Shown here: positions 56,374 through 64,000 of the stretch, one piece after another
How the letters are laid out: every line of letters starts with the position of its first letter
Numbering within the stretch: the stretch's first letter is position 1
Origin: Tepidibacillus_B infernus
GTDB lineage: Bacteria > Bacillota > Bacilli > Tepidibacillales > Tepidibacillaceae
NCBI RefSeq assembly: GCF_048898065.1
Contig: NZ_JBLWFI010000001.1
Span: 1,914,155 to 1,978,154, forward strand
Direction of reading: 5' to 3'
Length of the DNA: 64,000 nt
Position numbers and translations under genes: made by a program
The notes under the pieces: generated by a model
Seen by the model: the letters and a program-made list of their open reading frames with translations, nothing else
Databases searched by the model: none
What the model was told of the DNA's origin: nothing

Positions 56374-56539
56374 CTACTGACACAATCCTTTCATCAATAA
56401 AATCCGAGAAATTTCTCTCCATTTGAATATAACACTGTAAGTTCCATACAGTCAAATGGATTTTGAGATCTTTCCCCATTTCTATTTTTTCAAAAAGATT
56501 ACTTATTTATACTTAATTTACCTCTTATGATCTCTCACT

Positions 56540-57262
56540 TTATAGAACCTTGCTTAAGAAAGACTGTGTTCTTGGATTTTGCGGATTGGAAAAAATATCC
56601 TCTGGTGAACCTTGCTCGACAATTTTTCCTCCATCCATAAAAATGACTCGATTGGAGACCTCGCGAGCAAAACCCATTTCATGGGTCACCACAACCATTG
56701 TCATTCCTTCCTTCGCTAACTGCTTCATTACTTCTAACACTTCGCCAACCATTTCTGGGTCTAAAGCAGAGGTTGGTTCATCAAAAAGCATGACCGTTGG
56801 TTCCATAGTTAAAGCTCTAGCAATGGCCACCCGTTGTTTCTGACCACCAGATAATTGGTCTGGATAAGTATCCGCTTTTTCCAAAAGCCCAACTTTTCCT
56901 AAATACTTTTTCGCTATCTCTTCGGCCTTTTCTTTAGGCATATTTAATACCTTAATCGGAGCAATGGTTAAATTATCCAGAACTGTCATATGAGGGAATA
57001 AATTAAAATGCTGGAACACCATACCTACGTGGGTTCTAACCATATTTAGATTAACCTTAGGATCAGATAAGTCATCACCATTAATAACCACTTTTCCTGC
57101 TTGAAACTCTTCTAAACGGTTTAAGCAACGTAAAAAGGTACTTTTTCCTGAACCGCTTGGACCAATCACGCAGACAACTTCCTTAGGCTGAATATGAACA
57201 TCAATTCCTTTTAACACTTCAAGTTGATCATATTTTTTATATAACCCTTCAACCTTAATCAT
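56540..57262 (-). CDS. glnQ: Polar amino-acid ABC transporter ATPase
   Basis: A 240-residue ATPase with Walker A GPSGSGKST, signature LSGGQKQRVAIARAL and Walker B VMLFDEPTSALDPE, closest by pattern to GlnQ. It overlaps the permease end by 8 nt. Together with the permease and lipoprotein it forms a glutamine-type importer. Confidence 0.93.
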   Translation of the reverse strand: MIKVEGLYKKYDQLEVLKGIDVHIQPKEVVCVIGPSGSGKSTFLRCLNRLEEFQAGKVVINGDDLSDPKVNLNMVRTHVGMVFQHFNLFPHMTVLDNLTIAPIKVLNMPKEKAEEIAKKYLGKVGLLEKADTYPDQLSGGQKQRVAIARALTMEPTVMLFDEPTSALDPEMVGEVLEVMKQLAKEGMTMVVVTHEMGFAREVSNRVIFMDGGKIVEQGSPEDIFSNPQNPRTQSFLSKVL

Positions 57263-57917
57263 TGGAAAACTTCCTTTCTAACCCTCTAACCCCACGTGAC
57301 AAAATCAATGTTAAGATTAAATAAATCGCAGCAATCGTTAAGTATGGCGCAAATGTTGTAAATGTATTTTTAGCGGTCATTTGGCCGGCATAGGTTAATT
57401 CAGGTGTTGCAATAACTGCTAATAAAGAAGAATCCTTTAACAAAGCGATAAATTCATTTCCTAGAGGAGGTAACATTCTTTTGAAGGCCTGAGGTAAAAT
57501 AATATACCTCATGGCTTGTCTATGACTCATTCCTAAAGAACGAGCTGCCTCCATTTGCCCTTTATCAATCGATAAAATACCTGCTCGGAAAATCTCTGCT
57601 ACATAAGCACCGGAATTTAAGGATAAGGCGACAAAGCCGGAAAAAATCGCAGAGGGTGATTGGTCCCCAAAAAAGGCCGGTAACACCGCAAAATGGACAA
57701 TTAAGATTTGTACATATAATGGGGTACCTCTAAATAAATCCACATAAATACGGCTAAATAACTTATAAAAGCGATTTTGAGATAGTTGTCCCAAGCCAAT
57801 AAAAAGGCCAATGATCGTCCCAAAGGAAACCCCCACTGATGTTAGAAGAATGGTGTACCCTACGCCACGGAAAAACCAATATCGATACTCAAATACTGCA
57901 CTCCATTCATTCATCAT
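57255..57917 (-). CDS. glnP: Polar amino-acid ABC transporter permease
   Basis: A 220-residue permease of the HisM/GlnP type with five helices and the EAA loop EAARSLGMSHRQAMRYIILP. The ATG at 57917 (or 57914) has AGAGGG and is preferred to an upstream Met without a site. It lies 45 nt after the binding protein. A homodimer is expected, since no second permease gene exists. Confidence 0.92.
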   Translation of the reverse strand: MMNEWSAVFEYRYWFFRGVGYTILLTSVGVSFGTIIGLFIGLGQLSQNRFYKLFSRIYVDLFRGTPLYVQILIVHFAVLPAFFGDQSPSAIFSGFVALSLNSGAYVAEIFRAGILSIDKGQMEAARSLGMSHRQAMRYIILPQAFKRMLPPLGNEFIALLKDSSLLAVIATPELTYAGQMTAKNTFTTFAPYLTIAAIYLILTLILSRGVRGLERKFSND

Positions 57918-57962
57918 AAACCCTCTTTTCACGCACTGAACGATAATTCATATCGTTAGCTA

Positions 57963-58757
57963 TTATTCAGCAAAATATTTATTGTAGATCTCTTGATATT
58001 TGCCATTCTCTTTAATTTTCTTTAGTCCTGCATTTAATTGATCTAACAATTCTTGATTTCCCTTTTTCACCATCAAACCATAAAATTCTTTTTCAAATCG
58101 GTCATCTTTCACTACTTTAAGGTTTTTGTCAGGGAATTGTTTTAAAAATTCTCCTAATACTGCATTATCACCAACTACTGCAACAATCCGTCCAGTTAAC
58201 ATATCATTAACTGCAGTGGGTAAGTCTACATATCCCTTTGCACCTGCATAATCTTTACCAAATACCTTTTGAACGGCTTTTTCACCTGTTGTTCCACTTT
58301 GAAAACCAATATTTTGTTCTTTAAGATCATCAACAGAAGTTACGGTTGAATCTTCTGGAACTAAGATATATTGTGTTGCTTCAAAATAGGGCTCTGTAAA
58401 ATCGTAACTTTGCTTGCGCTCGTCATCAATCGTAATTCCGGCTGCGCCAATATCTGCTTTCCCTGTAGAGATCGAATTCATCATTGGATCCCATCCTACG
58501 TGTTGAATATTCACTTTAAATCCTTGTACTTCAGCAATAGCATTCACTAAATCCATGTCAAATCCGACAACTTCTCCAGATGGTAACGTAGATTCAAATG
58601 GCGGAAAGGTTGCATCTGTTACCACTGTATAGGTTTTTGTACCCTCTTTCGCCTGATTTTCTGTTTTATTTTCTTGGCTTGCACCACAACCGATCAAGCC
58701 AATACTGCCTATGATCAAAATAAGTGATAATATTCCTATTTTAAAATTTCTTTTCAC
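57963..58757 (-). CDS. glnH: Glutamine-type substrate-binding lipoprotein
   Basis: A 264-residue family 3 solute-binding protein. The signal peptide ends in LIGC (Cys24), to be lipidated by Lgt. TVVTDATFPPFE, GFDMDLVNAIAE and GKADIGAAGITI are typical of glutamine/polar amino acid binding. About 70% of positions look shared with the protein encoded at 59046. It heads the transport operon. Confidence 0.92.
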   Translation of the reverse strand: MKRNFKIGILSLILIIGSIGLIGCGASQENKTENQAKEGTKTYTVVTDATFPPFESTLPSGEVVGFDMDLVNAIAEVQGFKVNIQHVGWDPMMNSISTGKADIGAAGITIDDERKQSYDFTEPYFEATQYILVPEDSTVTSVDDLKEQNIGFQSGTTGEKAVQKVFGKDYAGAKGYVDLPTAVNDMLTGRIVAVVGDNAVLGEFLKQFPDKNLKVVKDDRFEKEFYGLMVKKGNQELLDQLNAGLKKIKENGKYQEIYNKYFAE

Positions 58758-58833
58758 TGTAGTTCCCCCTTGTTAGCATATTTGGTTACAATGATAATTT
58801 ATGAATAACTTTTTATTTTTATCCACCCGAATG

Positions 58834-58862
58834 ATTATACATACATTAGAATAAAAAATCAA
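58834..58862 (-). promoter_or_regulatory. glnHPQ promoter
   Basis: -35 TTGATT (58857-58862), 17-nt spacer, -10 TATAAT (58834-58839), about 77 nt before the glnH ATG. Repeat copy B begins 8 bp upstream of it. Confidence 0.65.
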
Positions 58863-58869
58863 TAGAAAA

Positions 58870-58947
58870 GTTTGTATATTCCAACGCGCTCCGTTGTCCG
58901 TGTTTTTCTAGGAATAAAACATTAGGAGAGAAAGTACTTTCTTTAGT
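58870..58947. repeat. Palindromic repeat family, left-part copy B
   Basis: About 78 bp: left arm GTTTGTATATTCCA, then CGCGCTCCGTTGTCCG and TAGGAATAAAACATTAGGAG as in copy A. The right arm is missing; the sequence runs into a terminator. Confidence 0.65.
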
Positions 58948-59000
58948 AAAAAAAAACAGGCTTGCTATTTTACAACACGTAAAATGACAAGCCTATTTTT
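58945..59000 (-). terminator. Terminator behind the second binding protein
   Basis: Minus-strand stem GGCTTGTCATTTTAC/GTAAAATAGCAAGCC followed by eight or more Ts. It ends the monocistronic binding-protein gene at 59046. Confidence 0.8.
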
Positions 59001-59045
59001 TACCCTATCATGAACTCGTACAAAACCTAGCTAAACGACCTATAT

Positions 59046-59882
59046 TTACTCAGCAAAATATTTGTTATAGATTTCTTGGTATGTTCCATTCTCTTTAATT
59101 TTCTTTAACCCATCCTGTAATTTAGACAACAATTCCTGATTTCCTTTTTTCACGATGAAACCATAGTATTCTTTTTCAAAAGCCTCATCTTTCACTAATT
59201 GTAGTTTTTTATCAGGATTCTGCTTTACGAACTCTGCTACCACAGCATTATCCCCTATAACGGCAGCAATACGTCCTGTAAACAAATCGTTCACAGCTGT
59301 CGGTAAATCGGCATAGCCTTTTAATCCTTTATAATCCTTACCAAAGATATTTTGTGCAGCTGTTTCCCCAGTCGTTCCACTTTGGAAGCCTACATTTTTT
59401 CCTTCAAGGTCTTTGGCAGAAGAAATATTTGAGCCCTCAGGTAATAAAATTAACTGTGTGGCTTCAAAATATGGATCTGTAAAATCATACATTTCTTTAC
59501 GGTCATCACGAATGGTGATTCCTGATGCACCAATATCTGCGTTGCCGTTTTCAACTGCCTTTAACATCGCTTCCCAGCCAGTATGTTGAATTTTGATCTT
59601 AATCCCTGATGCTTCAGCAATGGCATTCATCAAATCAATATCAAAGCCGACGATTTCCCCAGATGGTAATGTCATTTCAAATGGAGGAAACTCGGCATTG
59701 GTAACCACTACATAGGTTTTGTCTTCAGCGGTTTTTTGTTCTGCATTTTGATCTGCAGCTTGACCTTGATCTGTCTTTTCTGTTGGTTGACTGGTTGTAC
59801 TTGTACCACAACCTATCAACCCAATAACTCCGAATAGTAAGATGATAGATAATAATGCCATTTTTATCCCTTTACTTTTCAA
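59046..59882 (-). CDS. Second polar amino-acid binding lipoprotein (paralogue of glnH)
   Basis: A 278-residue family 3 solute-binding protein with LIGC lipobox (Cys25), a longer Gln/Thr/Asp-rich linker (about 26-52) and near-identical C-terminus (LKKIKENGTYQEIYNKYFAE) to the glnH product. It has its own promoter and terminator. It presumably shares the GlnP/GlnQ channel with another ligand or affinity. It arose by duplication. Confidence 0.9.
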   Translation of the reverse strand: MKSKGIKMALLSIILLFGVIGLIGCGTSTTSQPTEKTDQGQAADQNAEQKTAEDKTYVVVTNAEFPPFEMTLPSGEIVGFDIDLMNAIAEASGIKIKIQHTGWEAMLKAVENGNADIGASGITIRDDRKEMYDFTDPYFEATQLILLPEGSNISSAKDLEGKNVGFQSGTTGETAAQNIFGKDYKGLKGYADLPTAVNDLFTGRIAAVIGDNAVVAEFVKQNPDKKLQLVKDEAFEKEYYGFIVKKGNQELLSKLQDGLKKIKENGTYQEIYNKYFAE

Positions 59883-59939
59883 TTAAAAAACCCCCTCTTA
59901 ATGTTCAAAAACAATTTGTTTGTATTTTGTATATGTATT

Positions 59940-59967
59940 ATTATACATATATGCGAATAAATATCAA
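59940..59967 (-). promoter_or_regulatory. Promoter of the second binding-protein gene
   Basis: -35 TTGATA (59962-59967), 16-nt spacer, -10 TATAAT (59940-59945) on the minus strand. The DnaA-box array begins 41 bp upstream. Confidence 0.6.
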
Positions 59968-60007
59968 TCACTTTTTTGCAAATCAATTTTATACGATAAA
60001 ATTGATC

Positions 60008-60123
60008 TTATTCACAGACCCTCTTCATTATCTACAAACCTATCCACAAGCTTTATCCCTTTATCCATACTTATTCACAGAGTTATGCACATTATCCACA
60101 GGTTTTTGTTCACATTGTGCACA
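60008..60123 (+). promoter_or_regulatory. DnaA-box cluster
   Basis: Nine 9-mers in one orientation: TTATTCACA 60008, TTATCTACA 60028, CTATCCACA 60040, TTATCCATA 60061, TTATTCACA 60071, TTATGCACA 60083, TTATCCACA 60092, TTGTTCACA 60106, TTGTGCACA 60115. One equals the consensus TTATCCACA, and the others differ at one or two positions. About 110 bp of AT-rich DNA adjoin on the left. No dnaA or rep gene nearby. Confidence 0.75.
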
Positions 60124-60165
60124 AGAATAGGCGTTCTTTTAAGGAAATATTAAGAAATTTTAATA

Positions 60166-60195
60166 TACAAACCCTTAAATGACAAGTGGAAGAAA
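60166..60195. repeat. Flank fragment F of the palindromic repeat family
   Basis: AATATACAAACCCTTAAATG followed by ACAAGTGGAA resembles the right arm and downstream flank of copy A (55284-55320). No core. Confidence 0.45.
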
Positions 60196-60225
60196 GTTAT
60201 ACTTTTTTATCTTTAATAAATAGAA

Positions 60226-60256
60226 TAAAAAAAGATCGGTTGAATTTAACCAATCT
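60226..60256 (-). terminator. Terminator behind the 60.3-kb coiled-coil gene
   Basis: Stem AGATTGGTT/AACCGATCT (one U-G) with AAATTC loop and seven Ts on the minus strand. Confidence 0.8.
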
Positions 60257-60302
60257 CTGCAATACTGTTAGCTAATTTCTATCATTGTTTTTTACCTTTC
60301 AA

Positions 60303-60674
60303 TTAGCCTAAGATTACTTTTTTAATCTGAGCAATATCCCGTTCGTTTTGTAGTATCTTGGTATGGGCGAATTCAATATCTACATTTTGAGTAGACAACA
60401 TTTTAGACATTTCATCTTGGTTTTGCTTAATCTCTTTGATATCTTGTTTCATCACAGCGATATCTTGTTTCATTTCATTCATTTCTTGTTTCATTTCATT
60501 CATATCTTGTTTCATTTCATTCATTTCTTGTTCCATTTCTTCTAAATGAGAATTAGTAGCACCTACAATCCCTATCAATTGTTGAATCATATGATCTTGA
60601 TGATCTAGTCTTCGATTTATCCGCTGATCCATTTGATTAATTAAATCATAAATCCCCTTTAGTTCTTCACTCAT
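60303..60674 (-). CDS. Coiled-coil protein with MNEMKQ heptad repeats
   Basis: About 123 residues, function unknown. The middle holds tandem seven-residue units (MNEMKQD, MNEMKQE, IAVMKQD) encoded by a 21-bp DNA repeat at about 60440-60541. The ending RDIAQIKKVIL is like the end of the 54.8-kb protein. Start ATG 60674 has AAAAGG 9 nt upstream; two earlier Met codons (up to 60695) are possible. It is not visibly linked to the flagellar genes, having its own terminator. Confidence 0.7.
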   Translation of the reverse strand: MSEELKGIYDLINQMDQRINRRLDHQDHMIQQLIGIVGATNSHLEEMEQEMNEMKQDMNEMKQEMNEMKQDIAVMKQDIKEIKQNQDEMSKMLSTQNVDIEFAHTKILQNERDIAQIKKVILG

Positions 60675-60761
60675 CGCCATCATCCTTTTCCCCATTTTCC
60701 TTCTTATTATATCATATTTTGGACAGATAGGGGCTTTATAATGGTTCGTTTTACTAAGACT

Positions 60762-61232
60762 CTAATGTTGTAAATAAGGTTTAAATGCCTCTTGAACCTT
60801 TTTTGACCAATCCAGATAGTGAGGAAATAGCTGTTCTTTTAGTGTATCTGCTAGTAGTTGATAGTTTCCTTCCTCTTGGTAGGTTAAAACCTGTTCAAAA
60901 ATAGGGAGAAAATCATCAAAGGAACGGATCGAATCATGAACCTCCCGATCAATTTTCTTCATAATGTTCCAAGACAAAAAATTGGCTTCTTGAATCGACT
61001 TAAAGGCATCAATACAATTGCTAAAGATGGTCACATCCAAATGACTTTCTTTCTTGATGCGAATCGAAAGGTATTCAATACCTTCATCACAGATTTGCAA
61101 CATTTCAATATAATGGTTTAAAAAGATCACCTGATTATCTTGTAAAACAGTATCATCATAATAGTGATCGTCATCATTGTGTTCATGATGATGATTATGC
61201 TCATCTTCGTGGTCGTGGATGTGTCCCATCAT
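60762..61232 (-). CDS. His/Asp-rich protein of unknown function behind the fliT-like gene
   Basis: A 156-residue protein. The first 27 residues contain nine His and ten Asp/Glu, a likely metal-binding tail. The rest (about 30-156) is predicted all helical, with IEMLQICDEGIEYLSIRIKK and a run ending in FKPYLQH. I recognise no named family. It starts 11 nt after the fliT-like gene, so it belongs to the flaG-fliD-fliS-fliT unit and may act on flagellar export or filament capping. GGGGGA precedes two ATG codons. Confidence 0.75.
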   Translation of the reverse strand: MMGHIHDHEDEHNHHHEHNDDDHYYDDTVLQDNQVIFLNHYIEMLQICDEGIEYLSIRIKKESHLDVTIFSNCIDAFKSIQEANFLSWNIMKKIDREVHDSIRSFDDFLPIFEQVLTYQEEGNYQLLADTLKEQLFPHYLDWSKKVQEAFKPYLQH

Positions 61233-61243
61233 TTAATCCCCCA

Positions 61244-61594
61244 TTATTTGCGTTTATCAAAAAACATCCCATCAAACGAGACAGATACGACCGTTTGTGC
61301 ATATTTTTTTTGAACCATTTTTTGATGGCGTATCTGTTTAAGATCTGCCTCAATCTCATCATATCGTTTTTTTAATAGCTCATCAATCGAATGATTAAGT
61401 TGAATAATTTTCCCCCCTAGTATTTTTTCTTCATCGTGCAACACTTTTGGCAACTTGGAAATGAGTTCTTCGCGCCGATCTAGAAATTGATTGATTTGTT
61501 CAATATAGGCGTCCCTTTGCTCTTTTTGCGGCTGGATGAGTAAATATTGATAGAATTGATTTGCTAGCTCATATAATTGTTTTATCAGACTCAC
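61244..61594 (-). CDS. fliT: FliT-like flagellar chaperone
   Basis: A 116-residue helical protein directly behind fliS (stop and start overlap), the position of fliT in B. subtilis. The content is charged and helical (LDRREELISKLPKVLHDEEK), but sequence alone is weak evidence. FliT binds the filament cap FliD and in some bacteria FlhDC; in Bacilli it serves as the FliD chaperone. Confidence 0.7.
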   Translation of the reverse strand: MSLIKQLYELANQFYQYLLIQPQKEQRDAYIEQINQFLDRREELISKLPKVLHDEEKILGGKIIQLNHSIDELLKKRYDEIEADLKQIRHQKMVQKKYAQTVVSVSFDGMFFDKRK

Positions 61595-61995
61595 TAGATT
61601 TGTCCACCTTGGCCATATTGGATTCTACGGTTGATTTGAATCACTTCTTTCCAAGTATCGCGAAATTCTACCACATAACCTTCTACTTCATTTAGTATTT
61701 CGATATCATTTTTTAAGTTGGCTTCAATTAAACGGTTTAGTATATAGTCATACATTTGCATCATATTTTTGGCCACTTCATAATCCATGTTTAGAGAAAT
61801 CATCAATTCACGGATAATGTTTTGCGCTTTGATTAAGTTCGTGTTCTTCTCCTCAATCTTATGATCAACAATCGCTTGTTTGGCATGCTTGATAAACTTC
61901 AAACAGCCATTATATAACATCAAGGTAAGCTCCCCAGGCGAAGCGCTATTGACTGTATTTTGTTGATAGGCTTGGTATGGATTCTGGATTGACAT
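61594..61995 (-). CDS. fliS: Flagellin chaperone FliS
   Basis: A 133-residue four-helix protein with NPYQAYQQNTVNSASPGELT at the N-terminus and LMLYNGCLKFI, both hallmarks of FliS. It binds the C-terminus of flagellin and prevents polymerisation in the cytoplasm. It lies 19 nt after fliD. Confidence 0.95.
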   Translation of the reverse strand: MSIQNPYQAYQQNTVNSASPGELTLMLYNGCLKFIKHAKQAIVDHKIEEKNTNLIKAQNIIRELMISLNMDYEVAKNMMQMYDYILNRLIEANLKNDIEILNEVEGYVVEFRDTWKEVIQINRRIQYGQGGQI

Positions 61996-62014
61996 GCAAT
62001 CACTCCTTCGTTAA

Positions 62015-63661
62015 CTATTGTAATCCCCCACCAAATTGTTGCATGAGATAAGCCGATTGTTGATTAGCCCGTTGAATCGCTTGTTCCATCGCTGTAAATT
62101 GGCGGTAATATCGATCTTCAATCTGAAGCAAACGATCTTGAAAAGCATCAATGCTTTTATCGACTCGGTCTAAATCTTTGCCAATAGTATACTGGCTGTT
62201 AGCTAAATAGGTATTTCCAGCTTTTGCTTCAATATTTGACATCGTATTTTTTATGGTGTCGCGAAGTCGTTCTGCAATCCCACTTTGGTCAGACACTAAT
62301 TTTCCATTCGCATCTTTTACTTCTTTATTAAATAAATCATAAATGGCCATTGGATTTTGGGAAATCGCATCCCTTAATTTAGCCTCATCCTTCAGAATCA
62401 ACTTTCCTTTATCCGTATAACTACTAGATGTCTCAATACCAATACTAGCTAGTTGATTGATCGTTACATTTTGTCCTTTTTTTGCATCATAATAGGTTCC
62501 AGTCAGACCAGTTATTGGGCTATAAATATCTAACCTCATTTGGTTTAATCCACTTGAAAGAATCGAATCATTGCGAATTAAACCACTTTTAGCCTTTTCT
62601 TCCCATAACTCAATTTGCTTCTCCGACATGTCCTGTTTTTGTTCATCTGTTAAAGGGAGATAATCTCGATAACGTTCCTGCGAAATCTTATCATTGATCT
62701 TGCCGATGATCTCGTTATATTTATCAATAAATTTGACCACAGAATCAAAAATCGCATCGGTATCTGTTGTGGAAGTAAGAGTTACAGGTTGAACAATGCC
62801 AGATGAATCAAGTGTAGTATTTTTTAAGGTGTATTCATAGCCATTGATTTGAAAAGTATTAGAAGTTCTTTCCATAGACATACCATTAAATGTAAATTTG
62901 GCATTTTGCCCAGTTTGACCTATAGAATTACTAGCTGCTGTGTCACTATCTGCCGATAAACCGAGTACGCTTGTCATAAAGTTATAGCCATTGGTATCGG
63001 TATCCATTATTTTTATTTCAGGTTGGTTTGCTGCATCACCTGTATTTTTAGCCGAAAGAACCACTTTCCCACTTTTTGAATCATAAAAGGCATTCACATC
63101 TAATTTTTTATTGATTTCACTCATCACTTGGTTCAAACTCATCGTATTCGGATCAACAGTGATTGATTTTTCTGCGACCGAACCGTCGGACTGAATCGCC
63201 TGGATATGAATATTAAATGATGTTGTTGGTAGATTAGCCCCATTGACCAGATTATCCTTTTGATTTACTAATAAGTCATCTGGATTAAAGTTTTGATTAC
63301 TTCTTATATCCCCAGCACTCCACATAGAAGCAGCTTTTGCTAATTGTGAAACACCAATCTGTGTATTGATGTCTGTAGTACCATTTATATTTTTAGCGGT
63401 TACAGCACTCTCATTGGAACTAGAAATCACCTTTTTTAAAAAAGTACTTTGTCTGCCAATTCCATCCGTTTGTGTCACACTGATAAATTGGTCTAGCTCT
63501 GTTAAAAGTTTATTCATCTCTCGGTAATCATCACGTTGCCATTCTAGGATTTGCTTCTTTAGTGTCAGTTTATTTAAAGGCATTCGTTCCGCCTTCATCA
63601 AATCCTTAATAATACTATCAATATCGATTCCAGAAGCAAGACCACTAATTCTCATTACCAT
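62015..63661 (-). CDS. fliD: Flagellar filament cap protein FliD
   Basis: A 548-residue cap protein. N-terminal RISGLASGIDIDSIIKDLM and AERMPLNKL, and the C-terminal heptad region (LDRVDKSIDAFQDRLLQIED) that ends FTAMEQAIQRANQQSAYL, are typical. The ATG at 63661 after GGGGTG is preferred to the upstream GTG. The central variable domain (about 60-430) is surface exposed. Confidence 0.95.
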   Translation of the reverse strand: MVMRISGLASGIDIDSIIKDLMKAERMPLNKLTLKKQILEWQRDDYREMNKLLTELDQFISVTQTDGIGRQSTFLKKVISSSNESAVTAKNINGTTDINTQIGVSQLAKAASMWSAGDIRSNQNFNPDDLLVNQKDNLVNGANLPTTSFNIHIQAIQSDGSVAEKSITVDPNTMSLNQVMSEINKKLDVNAFYDSKSGKVVLSAKNTGDAANQPEIKIMDTDTNGYNFMTSVLGLSADSDTAASNSIGQTGQNAKFTFNGMSMERTSNTFQINGYEYTLKNTTLDSSGIVQPVTLTSTTDTDAIFDSVVKFIDKYNEIIGKINDKISQERYRDYLPLTDEQKQDMSEKQIELWEEKAKSGLIRNDSILSSGLNQMRLDIYSPITGLTGTYYDAKKGQNVTINQLASIGIETSSSYTDKGKLILKDEAKLRDAISQNPMAIYDLFNKEVKDANGKLVSDQSGIAERLRDTIKNTMSNIEAKAGNTYLANSQYTIGKDLDRVDKSIDAFQDRLLQIEDRYYRQFTAMEQAIQRANQQSAYLMQQFGGGLQ

Positions 63662-63678
63662 TTTATTCACCCCTACCT

Positions 63679-63993
63679 TTAAATTTTACGATCGACAATT
63701 AATCCCATATATTCCATCATCGAAGCATACATATCTAAGAATTTTTTCGGTGGAATCTGTTTAATCACTTCATTGGTCGTTGTATCGACGATCTCCACAT
63801 AATATTCGTTTAACTTATCATGTAACTGAAACTTAAGGGATGTATGAGCTGGTTCTAAAAATTGATTAATCCCCTTAATCGTCTTTTCGATTTGTTCTTT
63901 ATTGACCTCTTGTTGATTTGATACTTTAACATTCTCTTCAACAGAATTTTCAACCTGTTCTAAAATTGGCCTCTCTTGAGTTTTGCTTTGCAT
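63679..63993 (-). CDS. flaG: FlaG family protein (start may lie outside the window)
   Basis: At least 104 residues. The FlaG core LKFQLHDKLNEYYVEIVDTT and EVIKQIPPKKFLDMYASMME is present in the C-terminal 60 residues. The N-terminus is a charged, low-conservation region. The first Met sits 7 bp from the window edge without a visible ribosome-binding site, so the true start may be upstream. FlaG affects filament length; it precedes fliD as in Bacillus. Confidence 0.88.
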   Translation of the reverse strand: MQSKTQERPILEQVENSVEENVKVSNQQEVNKEQIEKTIKGINQFLEPAHTSLKFQLHDKLNEYYVEIVDTTTNEVIKQIPPKKFLDMYASMMEYMGLIVDRKI

Positions 63994-64000
63994 TGGAAGG

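Noticed and set aside
58757..58800. TnrA/GlnR box before glnH (TGTAA...TAACA)
   Set aside because: The half-site spacing is 10 nt instead of 7.
60440..60541. CRISPR-like short repeats
   Set aside because: 21-bp units without spacers inside an open coding frame; they encode heptads.

Overview
The window comes from a low-GC Gram-positive bacterium of the Bacillales. The evidence is the B. subtilis-like order hprK-lgt-yvoD-ppaX-yvoF, uvrB-uvrA, ftsE-ftsX-(M23)-ctpB-minJ, secA-prfB, hpf and flaG-fliD-fliS-fliT. It also carries cre-, LexA-, BirA- and ArgR-type operators, a prfB +1 frameshift and a long-form HPF. A membrane-bound [NiFe] uptake hydrogenase cluster, a split transketolase and a group IIC intron suggest an anaerobic or thermophilic lineage (Tepidibacillus/Vulcanibacillus-like is my guess, not shown by the sequence). 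Almost everything is on the minus strand. The only convincing plus-strand genes are a NiCoT/UreH-like permease (48070) and a small coiled-coil gene (54838).

Layout: 0-4 kb, HPr kinase operon (hprK, lgt, yvoD, ppaX, yvoF). 4.2-6.4 kb, sugar ABC ATPase msmX under a perfect cre site, and a PucR/CdaR-type regulator. 6.4-10.2 kb, HAD phosphatase and pantothenate genes panD-panC-panB plus a DUF2520 dehydrogenase that may be the ketopantoate reductase. 10.3-15.6 kb, PspC protein and uvrBA under a LexA box. 15.7-21.4 kb, minJ-like, ctpB, an M23 peptidase with coiled coil, ftsX, ftsE. 21.7-24.5 kb, a 130-bp IS605-type mini-element, bioY with promoter and BirA operator, and a complete group IIC intron inserted just behind the argH terminator. 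24.6-36.8 kb, the whole arginine pathway argC-J-B-D-carA-carB-argF-argG-argH. 37-47.3 kb, hydrogenase operon hyaA-B-C-D, one unrecognised metal-binding protein gene, then hypA-B-F-C-D-E. 47.4-47.9 kb, an IS200/IS605 copy (tnpB tail, predicted omega-RNA end) broken by a 10-N assembly gap. 48-50.6 kb, nickel permease and split transketolase. 50.7-54.4 kb, prfB and secA. 54.8-56.4 kb, coiled-coil protein, hpf, csp. 56.5-59.9 kb, glutamine-type ABC transporter with two paralogous binding lipoproteins. 60.0-60.1 kb, a dense array of DnaA boxes. 60.3-64 kb, coiled-coil protein and flagellar cap/chaperone genes including a His-rich protein of unknown role.

How it fits together: the hydrogenase locus is nearly self-contained, with structural subunits, cytochrome b anchor, C-terminal protease, all six Hyp maturases and a nearby nickel permease. 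The arginine genes form one long translationally overlapping series behind a promoter covered by two ARG-box-like sites, with a likely second control point before argG.

The least explained features are: (1) nine DnaA-box-like 9-mers in one orientation within 116 bp beside an AT-rich tract, far from any dnaA; (2) a dispersed family of about 104-bp palindromic elements with a conserved core but two different terminal inverted repeat types; (3) the IS605-derived mini-element; (4) the His-rich protein behind the fliT-like gene and the small metal-binding protein in the hydrogenase operon. No rRNA, tRNA or CRISPR array was seen.
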